A DNA stretch of 57,961 nucleotides from an uncultured Coriobacteriaceae bacterium (GCA_902793195.1 CADBCS010000012.1:1-57961), one strand, 5' to 3'; numbered from the stretch's first letter, positions 16,483 to 26,200 are shown. Notes: generated by a model not told the origin, from the letters alone. Translations and numbers: made by a program.

Positions 16483-17946
16483 ATGGGTCATCGTATCACG
16501 GTAACAAGAAGAAACTTCTTATCTTGTCATCTGGCAATCGATATCGGGGCGTCGAGCGGTCGGCACATCGTGGGGCAGGTGGTGGACGGCCGAATGGAGC
16601 TGACCGAGGTCTACCGATTCGAGAACGGTCTTGCGCACAAGGGTGGCCACCTGTGCTGGGACATCGACGCGCTGGCCGAGAGCGTGGTCGCCGGCCTCGC
16701 CGCGGCAAAGTAAGCCGGTTTTACGCCCACGACCATCGGCATCGACACCTGGGCGGTGGACTACGTGTTGCTCGACGAGAACGACCGGCGCATTGGCGAG
16801 TGCGTGGGCTATCGCGATCCCCGCACCGATGGCGTGCGTGACGCGCTCGAGCTGGCGGGGATTCTCCCCTTCGACGAGCACTACGCCCACACGGGCATCC
16901 AATACCAGCAGTTCAACACGGCCTACCAACTCTGCGCGCTCAGACGTGAGAATCGCGGGCAGCTCGACGCGGCGGACAGCCTGCTTATGGTGCCCGATTA
17001 CCTCAACTGGGTGCTGACGGGCAGGAAGGTGCAGGAATACACCAACGCCAGCACGACGGCGCTTGTGAACGCGCAGACCTGCGACTGGGACGACGCGCTC
17101 ATCGACCGCCTTAACCTGCCGTGGGACGTGTTCCAGCCCATATTTATGCCGGGAGAGCGCCTGGGCCGCCTTCGTCCCGAGGTCGCTGAGCGTGTGGGCT
17201 TTGACGCCGAGGTCGTGCTGGTGGCCAGCCACGACACGGGCAGTGCCTGGCTTGCCGTACCCGCGCGCGACGAGCGGGCGGTATACCTCTCAAGTGGCAC
17301 GTGGAGCCTGGTGGGTGTCGAGAATCGCGAGCCCATCTGCACGCTCGAGAGCGCGGCGGCAAACTTCACCAACGAGGGTGGCTACGAGCGGCGTTATCGT
17401 TATCTCAAGAACATCATGGGCCTGTGGATGATCCAGAGCGTGCGCCGCGAGCTCGGCGAGGCCACGGGCACCGCTCCGAGCTGGGACGAGCTCGTGAGGG
17501 CAGCCGAGGAGGTACGTGCAGCCGGCTTCCGTGCGGTGGTGGACGCCGACTCGCCCGAGTTTTTGGCCCCGGCGAGCATGCTTGCTGCGCTGCGCGAGGC
17601 CTGCGAACGATCCGGACAGAGCGTGCCTTCCACGATGGGGGAGTATGCGCTCACGGTGTACGACTCGTTGGCCGCCGACTATGCGCACACCGTAGAGCAA
17701 CTGCGCGGTCTTACGGGCGTGGACTACACGAGCGTCAACATTGTCGGCGGCGGCTCCAACAACGGCTACCTCAACCAGGCCACAGCTGATGCCTGCGGGT
17801 TGCCCGTATATGCCGGCCCCACCGAGGGCACCGCGTTGGGCAACCTCATGGTGCAGTTTATATACGCGGGTGAGTACGGCTCACTCGAGGAGGCGCGTGC
17901 CGCCATAAAGAAGAGCTTCGAGATTCGGGAGTATCTGCCGCGCTAG
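16483..17946 (+). pseudogene. rhaB: Rhamnulokinase with one in-frame stop codon
   Basis: The frame encodes a full-length FGGY-type rhamnulokinase of about 487 residues: N-terminal phosphate-1 motif LAIDIGASSGRHIVG, FENGLAHKGGHLCWDI, then GIDTWAVDYVLLD, the ADP-binding segment YLSSGTWSLVG, and C-terminal IVGGGSNNGYLNQATADA. The frame is interrupted by one TAA at 16711-16713 (context GCA AAG TAA GCC GGT), 76 codons in; both halves are in the same frame and every motif around it is intact. This is a single-base nonsense change, a sequencing error, or a readthrough site. The predicted reaction is phosphorylation of L-rhamnulose. A GTG at 16756 could restart translation but would lose the first phosphate motif. 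rhaD follows after 26 bp. Confidence 0.9.
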
Positions 17947-17972
17947 GCAGCAAAGGATAAGGAGAAGAAATC

Positions 17973-18806
17973 ATGGCAATCGAGAAGATGGACTTCGTTA
18001 AGGGCTTCACCCGCATGTGCGACGATGGCTGGCTGCAGGGTTGGCACGAGCGCAACGGCGGCAACCTCACCTACCGCATGACCGAGGCCGACGTCGAGGC
18101 TGCGCGCCCGTACTTCGACGCAGAGCCGCGCGAGTGGATCGAGATGGGCGTCACCGGCAAGAGCCTTGCCGGGTCGTGCTTTCTGGCCACTGGTTCGGGC
18201 AAGTACATGCGCAACGTGGCGGGCGACCCTGTGCACAACATCGGCATCGTCCAGATCAATGAGAAGGGCGACGCATACCGCATCATGTGGGGCTTGGCTG
18301 ACGGAGCCAAACCGACGAGCGAGTTCCCCAGCCACTACATGAACCACTGCGTGGCGGCCGAGCGCACAGACGGTGCCAACCGTGTCATCTACCACGCGCA
18401 CACCCCGGGCATCATCGAGATGAGCTTTATCGTACCCCTGAACGACCGCGACTTCACACGCCGCCTGTGGCAGATGATGACCGAGTGCGTGGTCGTGTTC
18501 CCTGCCGGCGTGGGCGTGGTGCCATGGATGGTCCCGGGCGGAGCAGCCATCGCAGAGGCATCGAGCGAGCTCATGAAGACCTACGACACCATCGTGTGGG
18601 CACACCATGGCCTATTCGCCGCCGGACCCGACTTCGACACCACCTTCGGTCTGGCGCACACCGTCGAGAAGGCGGCCGCCCTCTACGTCGCGGCACGTGC
18701 GGCCAACGGTGGCTCCGAGGAATGGCTCAACAGAATCGAGGACAAGGGCCTCGTCGACACCTGCCACGACTTCAATATTGCCATCAACGAGGACTTCGTC
18801 GACTAG
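17973..18806 (+). CDS. rhaD: Rhamnulose-1-phosphate aldolase
   Basis: 277 aa, the usual length for RhaD. This class II, zinc-dependent aldolase shows the start GWHERNGGNLTYR (substrate phosphate loop), FLATGSGKYMRN, the metal-binding YHAHTPG (two His), and a further WAHHGLFAAG His pair, with the catalytic Glu expected in FPSHYMNH and neighbours. It splits L-rhamnulose-1-phosphate into dihydroxyacetone phosphate and L-lactaldehyde. ATG 17973 follows AAGGAGAAG. It lies between the kinase and isomerase-family genes in one operon (26 and 35 bp gaps). No lactaldehyde reductase is in the window. Confidence 0.95.
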   Translation: MAIEKMDFVKGFTRMCDDGWLQGWHERNGGNLTYRMTEADVEAARPYFDAEPREWIEMGVTGKSLAGSCFLATGSGKYMRNVAGDPVHNIGIVQINEKGDAYRIMWGLADGAKPTSEFPSHYMNHCVAAERTDGANRVIYHAHTPGIIEMSFIVPLNDRDFTRRLWQMMTECVVVFPAGVGVVPWMVPGGAAIAEASSELMKTYDTIVWAHHGLFAAGPDFDTTFGLAHTVEKAAALYVAARAANGGSEEWLNRIEDKGLVDTCHDFNIAINEDFVD

Positions 18807-18841
18807 GAGCGCATGTAGCCCGCCAGAGAAAGGAAACCGCC

Positions 18842-20263
18842 ATGCTCATAGAGACCAAGGCCAAGGTCGCCGTCTTCTCCGTCGCCCTCGGCGCGTATCT
18901 CCCGCAGTTCCCCGAGCTCGTGCCCGAATTCGAGCAGCAGTACGCCGACTTCGTTGCATCCTTGCCCAACACGGTGGAAGTCGTCGACGGCGGCATGTGC
19001 ACCACCAAGGAGGCCGCTGCTGCCGCGGGAAACAAGTTCCGTGCAGCAGACGTGGACCTCGTCTTCTGCCAGCTTCTTACCTATGCAACCAGCTACAACA
19101 TGCTACCGGCCATCCGCGACCTCAGCGTGCCGGTCGTCCTGGTCAACCTTCAGAAGGTGCGCTGTCTCGACTTCGGCACCGCTGGCACGTCCGAGTGGCT
19201 GGGCATCGGCTACGCAGGTGGTGCCGTGGGCGAGATGGTGGCCGACCTCGAGCGAGCCGGCAAGCGTCACGCCGTCATCACCGGCGTCGTGGAGGGCGGC
19301 GACCCCCAGGTGGCCGCCGAGATCTGTGACTGGTGCCGCGCCGCCCAGGTGCGCCGCCGCCTGCGCTACACCAACCTCGCGCAGATCGGCCGTCCGTACC
19401 CCGGCATGATGGACCTCTACATCGATGAGACCAACCTCTACCACCGTATGGGTCTCTACACCAAACAGTTCGACTGGGAGAAGATGTGGGCCATCGCCGA
19501 CGACGTCACCAACGAGGACGTGATAGCCGCGAAGGTCGCCGACATCCACGACACCTTTGACATCCTCGGCGACTACGACGAGGCGAGCATCCGCGAGATG
19601 GCCCGCTATGTCGTGGCCTTCGAGCAGTGGGTGCGCGACGAGGAGCTAGGCTTTGTGGCCAGCCACTACGACGGTTTTGCGCAGGGCAAGGCGGGCGTGC
19701 TGGACTCCATGCTCATCCCCGCGTTCTCCATGCTCATCAAGCAGGGAGTTGCCTGCGCCGTGGAGGGCGACATCAAGGTGGCCATCGGCATGAGCATCAT
19801 GAAGACTCTCTCCGGTGCCTGCCAACTGTCCGAGTTCTACACCTTCGACTTCGACGACGACGTTGTTCTTATCGGCCATTCGGGCTCGGGTGACGCGGAC
19901 TTCTCCACCGCGCGCAAGGCGTCCATGGAGATCGTGGACGTGTTCCACGGCAAGGCGGGCGGCGGCTTCCTTACGCGTTTCTATCCCAAGGCGGGGCAAG
20001 TCACCTATTTGGGCATTACGCAGGACGCCGACGGGCACTTCAAGTTCGTGGTAAGCGAAGGTGTGATCGAGGACGGTCCCACGCTCGCAAACGGCGACAC
20101 CACCTTCCGCACGCGTTTCTCGATTGGGGCTCGCGAGTGGAACAACCGCTGGTGCGAGTGCGGCCCCACCCACCACTTCGCCGCCGCACAGGGGTCTTGG
20201 ACCGATACCATCTGCAAGGTGGCAAAGATTCTGGACGTGCCCGTGGAGGTCGTTTGCAGGTAG
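18842..20263 (+). CDS. L-fucose/L-arabinose isomerase family protein (candidate rhamnose isomerase)
   Basis: 473 aa. The overall pattern is that of the fucose/arabinose isomerase superfamily: an N-terminal Rossmann-like part (VDLVFCQLLTYATSYNMLP and VPVVLVNLQKVR), the metal-site region with FVASHYDGFAQGK, a glutamate in AVEGDIKVAIG, a histidine in DVVLIGHSGSGD, and C-terminal PTHHFAAAQG. No RhaA- or RhaI-type isomerase is present in the operon, so this protein most likely provides rhamnose to rhamnulose conversion. ATG 18842 follows GAAAGGAAAC. This substitution of an arabinose/fucose-type isomerase is inferred from context and needs enzymology. Confidence 0.8.
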   Translation: MLIETKAKVAVFSVALGAYLPQFPELVPEFEQQYADFVASLPNTVEVVDGGMCTTKEAAAAAGNKFRAADVDLVFCQLLTYATSYNMLPAIRDLSVPVVLVNLQKVRCLDFGTAGTSEWLGIGYAGGAVGEMVADLERAGKRHAVITGVVEGGDPQVAAEICDWCRAAQVRRRLRYTNLAQIGRPYPGMMDLYIDETNLYHRMGLYTKQFDWEKMWAIADDVTNEDVIAAKVADIHDTFDILGDYDEASIREMARYVVAFEQWVRDEELGFVASHYDGFAQGKAGVLDSMLIPAFSMLIKQGVACAVEGDIKVAIGMSIMKTLSGACQLSEFYTFDFDDDVVLIGHSGSGDADFSTARKASMEIVDVFHGKAGGGFLTRFYPKAGQVTYLGITQDADGHFKFVVSEGVIEDGPTLANGDTTFRTRFSIGAREWNNRWCECGPTHHFAAAQGSWTDTICKVAKILDVPVEVVCR

Positions 20264-20285
20264 CACTACTGTCCCCAGTGCCCCT

Positions 20286-20449
20286 GCCGCGTACGATTCT
20301 GTTTCGTCCTGGGGTACTGCGTACCATTTGGTGACAAAAACGGCCCCTACCGCGTACGATTTCGTCCGATTATCGTGCGCGGTAGGGAAAGTTTTGTCGC
20401 TAAATCGTGCACGGCGGGGTCCCGCGTGACCGGAATCGTATGCAGTGGG
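20286..20449. repeat. Mosaic palindromic repeat, second full copy
   Basis: Forward half-sites at 20286 and 20348 and a degenerate one near 20315, then inverted half-sites at 20369, 20402 and 20433, with the GTCGCnAAATCGT or GTGACAAAA spacers. The central pair (TACCGCGTACGAT and ATCGTGCGCGGTA) forms a stem as in the 7328-7566 copy. It lies between convergent genes. Confidence 0.8.
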
Positions 20450-20471
20450 CACACGCGCCCGGCCACCAACC

Positions 20472-21860
20472 TCACTGCCGGTGCTCGGTACCGCAGTTGG
20501 GGCAGACGCTTGGCGCGACCCCGTCGTCGTTTGGCTGCACGAACTCCCTGCAGGATGGGCAGCGGTAGCCGCCTGGCCTGCATCGCACCTGCTTGGACTC
20601 GGCCAGCAACCACTTATCATCGTCATCGGGCCTAAACATGTAGCCGCAATTCTTGCCACGCCGCTGGACACGCTCGTCCACCGTGTAGTCGTAGCCACAC
20701 CTCTTGCAGCAGATCACGCCGTACCTCTCGTCGGTGCCTGCATGCAGGAAGTAGCTTGCGTCCTCAAGGTCGTGGAGGCAACCGTCTGGGCAGAAGTAGT
20801 CCCCGAGGTCCCTGGCGATTGCCGGCTCCACGACCGCCGTCCCTTTGAGCTTCTCCAGAATCTCCGTCGGCCTTGTGGATGTTTCGAGCCACTGCACGAC
20901 GATCTCCTTAAGGAAGTCGGTGTCATCAACGGTGGCCAACATGGCTGGCACGTTGTCTGCGTTCTGCGCGACGTCAACGTAAAGCGCCGACACGCAGACG
21001 TCGCGGTTCTCGCTCCGCATTCCCATCTCAAAGACCGGTGGTGCCGGCAACGCGTCAAAGCCCTCGCGCTCGCCAAGCCCTCGCAGCGCATCGGCGTTCT
21101 CCAACCTGCCGAGCGCCTCGGCTGCAACGCGCTCCTTAACGGCCTTCCTTGCATCGAAGTCCGAGAAGCACCAGGCGTTCGGCTCGCTATCGGCTATCCA
21201 TTTGCTCGCCTTGCAGGCAACGTCTACCAACACGTTGTCGTCGCGAATCTTGGAGAGAGCCTTAACGGCCACCGACTCCCTGTTGGAGTTGAGGGCAATG
21301 CGGGCGAGCGACTGGTCCCGGCCGTCCCAGTCCACCTCGTCGAGGGCGGCGAGGCACGCTGTCTCGTCGGGATCGTTGAGGGCTATCGCAATTTTCGCCT
21401 CGTGATGACGCCCCAGCTTTTCCAGGGCAATCGACCTTGCGCGGCACGACTTTGCCTCGCGTGCGGCCTCTTCGAGCTTGCTCTGGTCCTGCTCCTTGGA
21501 GACGGCCTGTATCGCAGCCTCTTCATCATCCTTGAGCCATGCCGGGGAAGCGAGCGTAACGCACCTCGCATATATCAGCTTTCCCAGCCACGCGCCTAGC
21601 GCGGAGATGAAGAGTCCCTCCACGATGGTGGAGCCGAGCGCTCCGTGCAACAAAAGGTCGCTGATGGTCCGTGTGTCAAGGTAGTCCCAGTGGATTGCCA
21701 AAAACGCGCCGACGAAGCCGCCGACGTACGTGATGGCGTACGTGACCTTCCCGCCGTTCCCACGTGCGATGGCTTCCACGACAAGCGCGACAATTGCACA
21801 AACGACGATGGATATAGGGGGTATCAGGAAAAACGGCACGTTTATGTAGGTTCCTTCCAT
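20472..21860 (-). CDS. Membrane protein with HEAT-like helical repeats and C-terminal zinc ribbons
   Basis: 462 aa from ATG 21860 (AGAGAGGATG upstream). Residues about 5-95 hold three hydrophobic segments with Gly-rich turns (VTYAITYVGGFVGAFL, HGALGSTIVEGLFISALGAW). The middle, about 120-370, is a run of short amphipathic helices typical of HEAT/armadillo-like repeats (ACLAALDEVDWDGRDQSLAR and similar). The C-terminus has at least two CxxC pairs (VICCKRCGYDY and YRCPSCREF...VCPNCGTEH), consistent with zinc ribbons. No known family is assigned. Topology suggests a membrane-tethered cytoplasmic scaffold. It is divergent from the ChW protein gene at 22143. Confidence 0.65.
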   Translation of the reverse strand: MEGTYINVPFFLIPPISIVVCAIVALVVEAIARGNGGKVTYAITYVGGFVGAFLAIHWDYLDTRTISDLLLHGALGSTIVEGLFISALGAWLGKLIYARCVTLASPAWLKDDEEAAIQAVSKEQDQSKLEEAAREAKSCRARSIALEKLGRHHEAKIAIALNDPDETACLAALDEVDWDGRDQSLARIALNSNRESVAVKALSKIRDDNVLVDVACKASKWIADSEPNAWCFSDFDARKAVKERVAAEALGRLENADALRGLGEREGFDALPAPPVFEMGMRSENRDVCVSALYVDVAQNADNVPAMLATVDDTDFLKEIVVQWLETSTRPTEILEKLKGTAVVEPAIARDLGDYFCPDGCLHDLEDASYFLHAGTDERYGVICCKRCGYDYTVDERVQRRGKNCGYMFRPDDDDKWLLAESKQVRCRPGGYRCPSCREFVQPNDDGVAPSVCPNCGTEHRQ

Positions 21861-22015
21861 AGCGCATCCTCTCTCTGCCTGGCACCAGGGTGGATACCTT
21901 CCCGGCAATGACGTGGTCGAGCCGCATGTGGTTTTCGCCCTCTTGGGTACCGTCGGACGTGGGGACCTGTTATGAGTAACAGTAGCAAATTGTTGGCATG
22001 GCGGGATGCGAGGGA

Positions 22016-22045
22016 TTGACACGGCCATGCTTTCTGGTCTATATC
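22016..22045 (+). promoter_or_regulatory. Sigma-70-type promoter for the ChW protein gene
   Basis: TTGACA at 22016-22021 and TATATC at 22040-22045 with an 18-bp spacer, about 97 bp before the ATG at 22143. Confidence 0.65.
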
Positions 22046-22142
22046 GGTCCCTCATCGTTGCATTCTCGTATGTGGTACAATATCCATGTCATAAATGTTT
22101 GTTGTAATTTGCAGGGCAATCGCGGCGGAAAGGGCGTGGAGC

Positions 22143-23762
22143 ATGAGGGTGACAACCGGGAACGGGACGCACAGACGTCTTCTTGGCATGGTCTTGGGCT
22201 GCACGCTTGCAGTGGGCGCATGTCCAACGGCGGTTATCGCTGGTGAGGTCGTGCCTGTGGAGGACGAGGGAATCGAGGGACTGGCTCTAGTGGCGCAGGG
22301 TGAGGAGGTCGTCCAGCCGCTTGGTGACGGCGACGCGCTCACCGTGCAGGGCACCGACGACTCCCAGCTGAACGAACAGACCGTTCTGGATGGCGTCGAG
22401 TACATTGACGAAAACGGTAGGCTTAGGATTGCGGACGAAGTCAAGTCGTTGCCATCCACCGGGACGGAATGGCCGAGTGGGAGCTACCTTGTTGACTCCA
22501 ACATGGAGATTGACGAGCGCATTACCGTTACTGGCCACGTCCACCTGATTCTCGCGGATGCCGTGACGCTTACCTGCAAGCAAGGCATTACGGTCACTGG
22601 CATGGGCCACGAATTGAGGATTTCTGGTCAGTCGGATGGTAGCGGCACGCTGATCGCCACGGGATGCGAGGGTGCTGCAGGCATTGGAGGCGACAGCACC
22701 CAATCTGGTGGAACGGTTCTCATCCACGGTGGCAACGTCAAGGCCACAGGAGGCGAGGGCGCCGCAGGCATCGGCGGTGGTCGTGACCAACACGGCGGGA
22801 TAGTCTTCATCTACGGTGGAACCGTCACGGCCACAGGTGGCGGTTCTGGCGCCCCGGGCATCGGCGGCGGACAAGGAAAAAGTGGTGGCATGGTCCGGAT
22901 TGCCGATGGTCTATCCGTCCTGGCGGGCAGAAGCGCTGGGGACGCACGCCTCGTTGAGCGGACAACCTATACCCAAGAAGGCGCGTGCAATAACTATCCG
23001 TACGCAAGGATCTTTAGCGCGGTACAGAGCGTGTCGGTCGATCCGGGTGCGGCGACCCTCACTGTGGGCGAGACGGTAGCGCTTACGTCCACCGTCCTTC
23101 CCGAGGGTGCAAGCAACAGGGCCGTAGCGTGGACGAGCGGCGACGAGAGCGTTGCCACAGTCGACGACAAGGGTACGGTCACCGCCGTTGCCGCTGGTAC
23201 GGCGACCATTACCGCCACGGCGAAGGACGGCAGCGGCAAGTCCGCAAGCTGTGCCGTGACCGTACGCGTGCCGGCCATGAGCGCGCCCGTAGCGACCGCC
23301 CACGTGCAGCGCATCGGTTGGATGTCCGCCGTTGCGGATGGTGGGGTTGTGGGGACAACGGGCAAATCGCTTCGACTCGAGTCCCTCTCGCTCAAGCTGC
23401 CCAAGGGCGTGCCGGGAGGCGTTGAGTATCGCAGTCACGTGCAGCGAGCCGGTTGGGAGAAGACGTGGGCGGCCAATGGAAAGACGAGCGGCACCGTTGG
23501 CAAGTCGCGCCGCTTGGAGGCCGTGCAGATTCGTCTGACCGGGGCGGCCAAGGACCTCTACGACGTGTACTACCGCGTGCACGTGCAACGCCTGGGTTGG
23601 ACGGCATGGGCCAAGAACGGCGGGAGCGCGGGTACGCAGGGCATGAGTCGTCGCGCCGAGGCAATCCAGGTCGTGCTCGTGCGCAAGGGCGAGCCTGCGC
23701 TCGGCGTCACCCACAAGGGTGTGACGCAGCAATACGCCAAGGCGTTCGTAAAAAAGCGCTGA
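22143..23762 (+). CDS. Exported Ig-like/ChW-repeat surface protein
   Basis: 539 aa. Residues 1-34 form a signal peptide (RRLLGMVLGCTLAVGACPTAVIAG). Next is a beta-helix-like Gly-rich region of repeated ATGGEGAAGIGGG / GGTVxIxGGxVxATGG units (about 170-270). Residues about 300-390 are a BIG2-type Ig-like domain (SVSVDPGAATLTVGETVAL, TSGDESVATVDDKGTVTAV). The C-terminus has three ChW repeats, each centred on HVQRxGW and ending in KSxRLEAxxI. No LPXTG or SLH anchor is seen, so ChW repeats may hold it at the surface. It shares its repeat type with the larger protein at 41915-44869. A function in adhesion or polymer binding is inferred only. Confidence 0.82.
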   Translation: MRVTTGNGTHRRLLGMVLGCTLAVGACPTAVIAGEVVPVEDEGIEGLALVAQGEEVVQPLGDGDALTVQGTDDSQLNEQTVLDGVEYIDENGRLRIADEVKSLPSTGTEWPSGSYLVDSNMEIDERITVTGHVHLILADAVTLTCKQGITVTGMGHELRISGQSDGSGTLIATGCEGAAGIGGDSTQSGGTVLIHGGNVKATGGEGAAGIGGGRDQHGGIVFIYGGTVTATGGGSGAPGIGGGQGKSGGMVRIADGLSVLAGRSAGDARLVERTTYTQEGACNNYPYARIFSAVQSVSVDPGAATLTVGETVALTSTVLPEGASNRAVAWTSGDESVATVDDKGTVTAVAAGTATITATAKDGSGKSASCAVTVRVPAMSAPVATAHVQRIGWMSAVADGGVVGTTGKSLRLESLSLKLPKGVPGGVEYRSHVQRAGWEKTWAANGKTSGTVGKSRRLEAVQIRLTGAAKDLYDVYYRVHVQRLGWTAWAKNGGSAGTQGMSRRAEAIQVVLVRKGEPALGVTHKGVTQQYAKAFVKKR

Positions 23763-23772
23763 CCATCCTTTG

Positions 23773-23800
23773 GGGACCGTCCCCTATGGGCGGTCCCTCC
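23773..23800. terminator. GGGGACCGTCCCC palindrome between convergent genes
   Basis: GGGGACCGTCCCC followed by GGGCGGTCCC, directly after the ChW protein stop and 4 bp from the convergent dipeptidase stop. Likely hairpin-forming end for both transcripts. Confidence 0.5.
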
Positions 23801-23803
23801 GCG

Positions 23804-25312
23804 CTAGTTATCCGACCGGGAATAGCTGTTACGCATCCCCATGCTGGTCTCGAACAGCACCTTGCCCAGTAGGTCTTCGGTGTGTTCGCGCACCATGCGG
23901 GCGATTGTCTCGTTGGCCTCCTCCAGCGAGGAGCGGCGCTTTCGGGTTTCCAGCAAAATGCCGCGGGCGCGCGAGACGACCTCCGCCTGATAGCGCTCCA
24001 CATGCGGGAGCGAGCGGTGGTAGCTTGCGTCGGCAAGGGCGCCAATAAGGCGATTCGCCCAATAGAAGCTCTGGGTGGAGACCTCTGCACCCGTGTTGGA
24101 GAAGTACTCCGGCACGGTGTCGACGTTGGCAAACAGGGGGATGAACGCATTGAAGGGGTTGCTGCCAAACGCTATCCACTGGACGGCATAGTCGTCACCC
24201 GAGGCGTAGGTGCGCAGCTGCGTGGCACACAGCTGGCTCGTGCGATTGATGCCGATGGGCCGGTACCGCGTGCGCTCGCTGGGCGAACCGCTCGTGCCAT
24301 AGGGGTCGTACGGCGTCCCTTGGTAGTGCAGCGAGAGCGCACGCTTGATTATCCCCATGGTGATGGCGCGTTCCGGGACGCGGCACCAGGGGATGTCGTC
24401 ACTTTCGGGGCGAAAATCGGCGTCCGGACCATCCCACTTGTTGCCGTTGGGATTAATCAGGCGCTGTATGGCCCAGGCGCGCGGGGTGTTGTACACGTGG
24501 TCCGCGTCGCTGGTGCTGCCAAAGTCCAAACGCGGGTTAAACACGTTGGCAGGCTCCCCATTGGACCCTATGCCATAATGGTCGCGTATCGTGAGGTCCA
24601 GGTAGTTGTCTTCCACAAAGGTGCGCAGGCCGGGCGAGCAGAGGTATCCACGACCCGCGCCCTCGGCATCCGCGAGGTCGAACCAATCGATGCCCAGTTG
24701 ATTGGTCATCACCACATAGCAGTCGTCGGGCACGCGCCGCGCGATCCAGTGATGCCCGCCAATGGTCTCGAGCCACCATATTTCGTCGGCGTCATGGAAG
24801 GCGATTCCGTTCATCTCGTAGGTGCCATACTGCTCAATAAGCTGGCCCAGGCGCAGCACTCCCTCGCGGGCGGAGTGGATGTAGGGCAGGACCAGCGTCA
24901 CCATGTCCTCCTCGCCGATGCCGCCTGCCTGCTCGGGCACATAGTCGTCGTCGCCCGGGTTGCCGTGCGCTGGTACGTAGGGCACCAAGGGGTCGGCGGC
25001 CAGCACGCGCGTGTTGGAGGTTATCGTCTCGGTTGCGCTCATGCCCACGTTTGCCTCGTTGATGCCCGCCGCAGCCCAAAGGCCCTCGTCGGGAAGGGCG
25101 TTTGGGAGCGAGGTATAGCGCATGGGGTCTTGCGGCAGCTCAATGGTGAGGTGCCCAATCACGCTGGTGTAGGTACGTGGCTGCTCGTCGGGCAGCACCA
25201 CGGCGAAGCGCTTGGGCGTGAATTCGCCGTTTTTTGAGTCCTCGTTGCGGGCCACGATGGTCGATCCGTCGTAGCTGGCGCGTTTGCCAACCAGAATCGT
25301 TGTGCAGGGCAT
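23804..25312 (-). CDS. C69 family dipeptidase (PepD-like)
   Basis: 502 aa from ATG 25312. The mature protein would begin with the catalytic cysteine (MPCTTILVGKRASYDGSTI), the hallmark of N-terminal-nucleophile dipeptidases of peptidase family C69; the VARNEDS segment follows as in family members, and GINEANVGMSATET and MNGIAFHDADEIWWLETIGG are further conserved blocks. It hydrolyses dipeptides with broad specificity, in the cytoplasm given no signal peptide. The frame continues upstream to 25426 but only the start at 25312 places Cys at position 3 as the family requires. Single gene between hairpins at 23773 and 25400. Confidence 0.92.
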   Translation of the reverse strand: MPCTTILVGKRASYDGSTIVARNEDSKNGEFTPKRFAVVLPDEQPRTYTSVIGHLTIELPQDPMRYTSLPNALPDEGLWAAAGINEANVGMSATETITSNTRVLAADPLVPYVPAHGNPGDDDYVPEQAGGIGEEDMVTLVLPYIHSAREGVLRLGQLIEQYGTYEMNGIAFHDADEIWWLETIGGHHWIARRVPDDCYVVMTNQLGIDWFDLADAEGAGRGYLCSPGLRTFVEDNYLDLTIRDHYGIGSNGEPANVFNPRLDFGSTSDADHVYNTPRAWAIQRLINPNGNKWDGPDADFRPESDDIPWCRVPERAITMGIIKRALSLHYQGTPYDPYGTSGSPSERTRYRPIGINRTSQLCATQLRTYASGDDYAVQWIAFGSNPFNAFIPLFANVDTVPEYFSNTGAEVSTQSFYWANRLIGALADASYHRSLPHVERYQAEVVSRARGILLETRKRRSSLEEANETIARMVREHTEDLLGKVLFETSMGMRNSYSRSDN

Positions 25313-25399
25313 GCTCGTCCCTTCAATGTGGTTTGTTGTACCCGATAAATATAGCGCGTTTAGGCATAACTGGTTACGCATGTGTGTGGAGATTCTTTC

Positions 25400-25441
25400 G
25401 GGGACCGTTCCCGCACGACCGGTCACTAAGGGACGGTTCCC
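25400..25441. repeat. Tandem GGGACCGTTCCC palindromes
   Basis: Two copies, GGGGACCGTTCCC (25400-25412) and GGGACGGTTCCC (25430-25441), separated by CGACCGGTC. They belong to the dispersed family also at 347, 5996, 23773, 41872 and 51112. Confidence 0.6.
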
Positions 25442-25479
25442 AATCGACCGGTTGCGGAGGCGGAACTGGGTGCGAAAGC

Positions 25480-26082
25480 CTACCAGTGCTTAATGCCAAA
25501 CGGCACCAGTGCCTCCTTGACTGGCATCCACACGCCCAACGCCTGAAGCACGCTGTCAAGGACGAAGAGCGTGGTCAGCACAATCGCCGTTTTGATTGCC
25601 ACGCGCGGATGCGCGGTCGCCCAGCGTCGCGTCCTCGGATACACCACATAGAGGGCCACGAGTCCTAGGAGCACAAAGCGAAGCGTGTAGGCGGGTGCTA
25701 TGCGCCCGTCGAAGTTCATCCAGGCGTGGGAGTAGTCCCATGGGACGTAGCCCATGAGTCTCTCGCACGCGTAGCTGCCCGCAAGCTCCACGGCGGTCGT
25801 GAGCGCATAGATTGCGACAGACACCAACAAGACCTCAACAGGCTTGGGTACGCGTTTGGACATGCACCTTTGCAGCGGTGCCAAGGTGCCCACAATAACG
25901 AGCCCACCTATGCCATAGATGGGACACCACGGAAAGAGGAGCGAGGCACGCAGATACAGGCCGTCAAACACGAACAGGTTGTCTACGGTTTCGTAGAGCC
26001 AGCCCACGAACGAGAAGACCGAGAACAGGATCACTGCCACACTCGCGGCCAGACCTATCGATGCTCGCTTGCTGCTGGGCAT
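25480..26082 (-). CDS. CmpB-type (PF06541-like) membrane protein
   Basis: 200 aa from ATG 26082, preceded by GGAGAGAG; the ATG 12 bases earlier lacks a ribosome site. It has about five membrane segments and the family signatures FSFVGWLYETV near the N-terminus and FPWCPIYGIGGL, as in the 'putative ABC transporter permease' family widely found in Firmicutes and Coriobacteria. A KRVPKPVEVLL loop precedes the third segment. It has no ATPase partner nearby, so transport is unproven. It stands alone, convergent with nothing close. Confidence 0.8.
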   Translation of the reverse strand: MPSSKRASIGLAASVAVILFSVFSFVGWLYETVDNLFVFDGLYLRASLLFPWCPIYGIGGLVIVGTLAPLQRCMSKRVPKPVEVLLVSVAIYALTTAVELAGSYACERLMGYVPWDYSHAWMNFDGRIAPAYTLRFVLLGLVALYVVYPRTRRWATAHPRVAIKTAIVLTTLFVLDSVLQALGVWMPVKEALVPFGIKHW

Positions 26083-26200
26083 GTCTCTCTCCATCTGTTC
26101 GGACGCCTGGGACCACTATAGGCCATTTGGACCGTCCCTTCCTGTCACCATCCGTGGAGTACGGTACCCGAAGGGCTGATGGGAGTGTCCCGCTGTGGCA

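Noticed and set aside
16711..16713. Alternative genetic code or programmed recoding
   Set aside because: TAA, TAG and TGA all end ordinary genes in this window, and the TAA has no obvious recoding structure next to it, so a point mutation is simpler.
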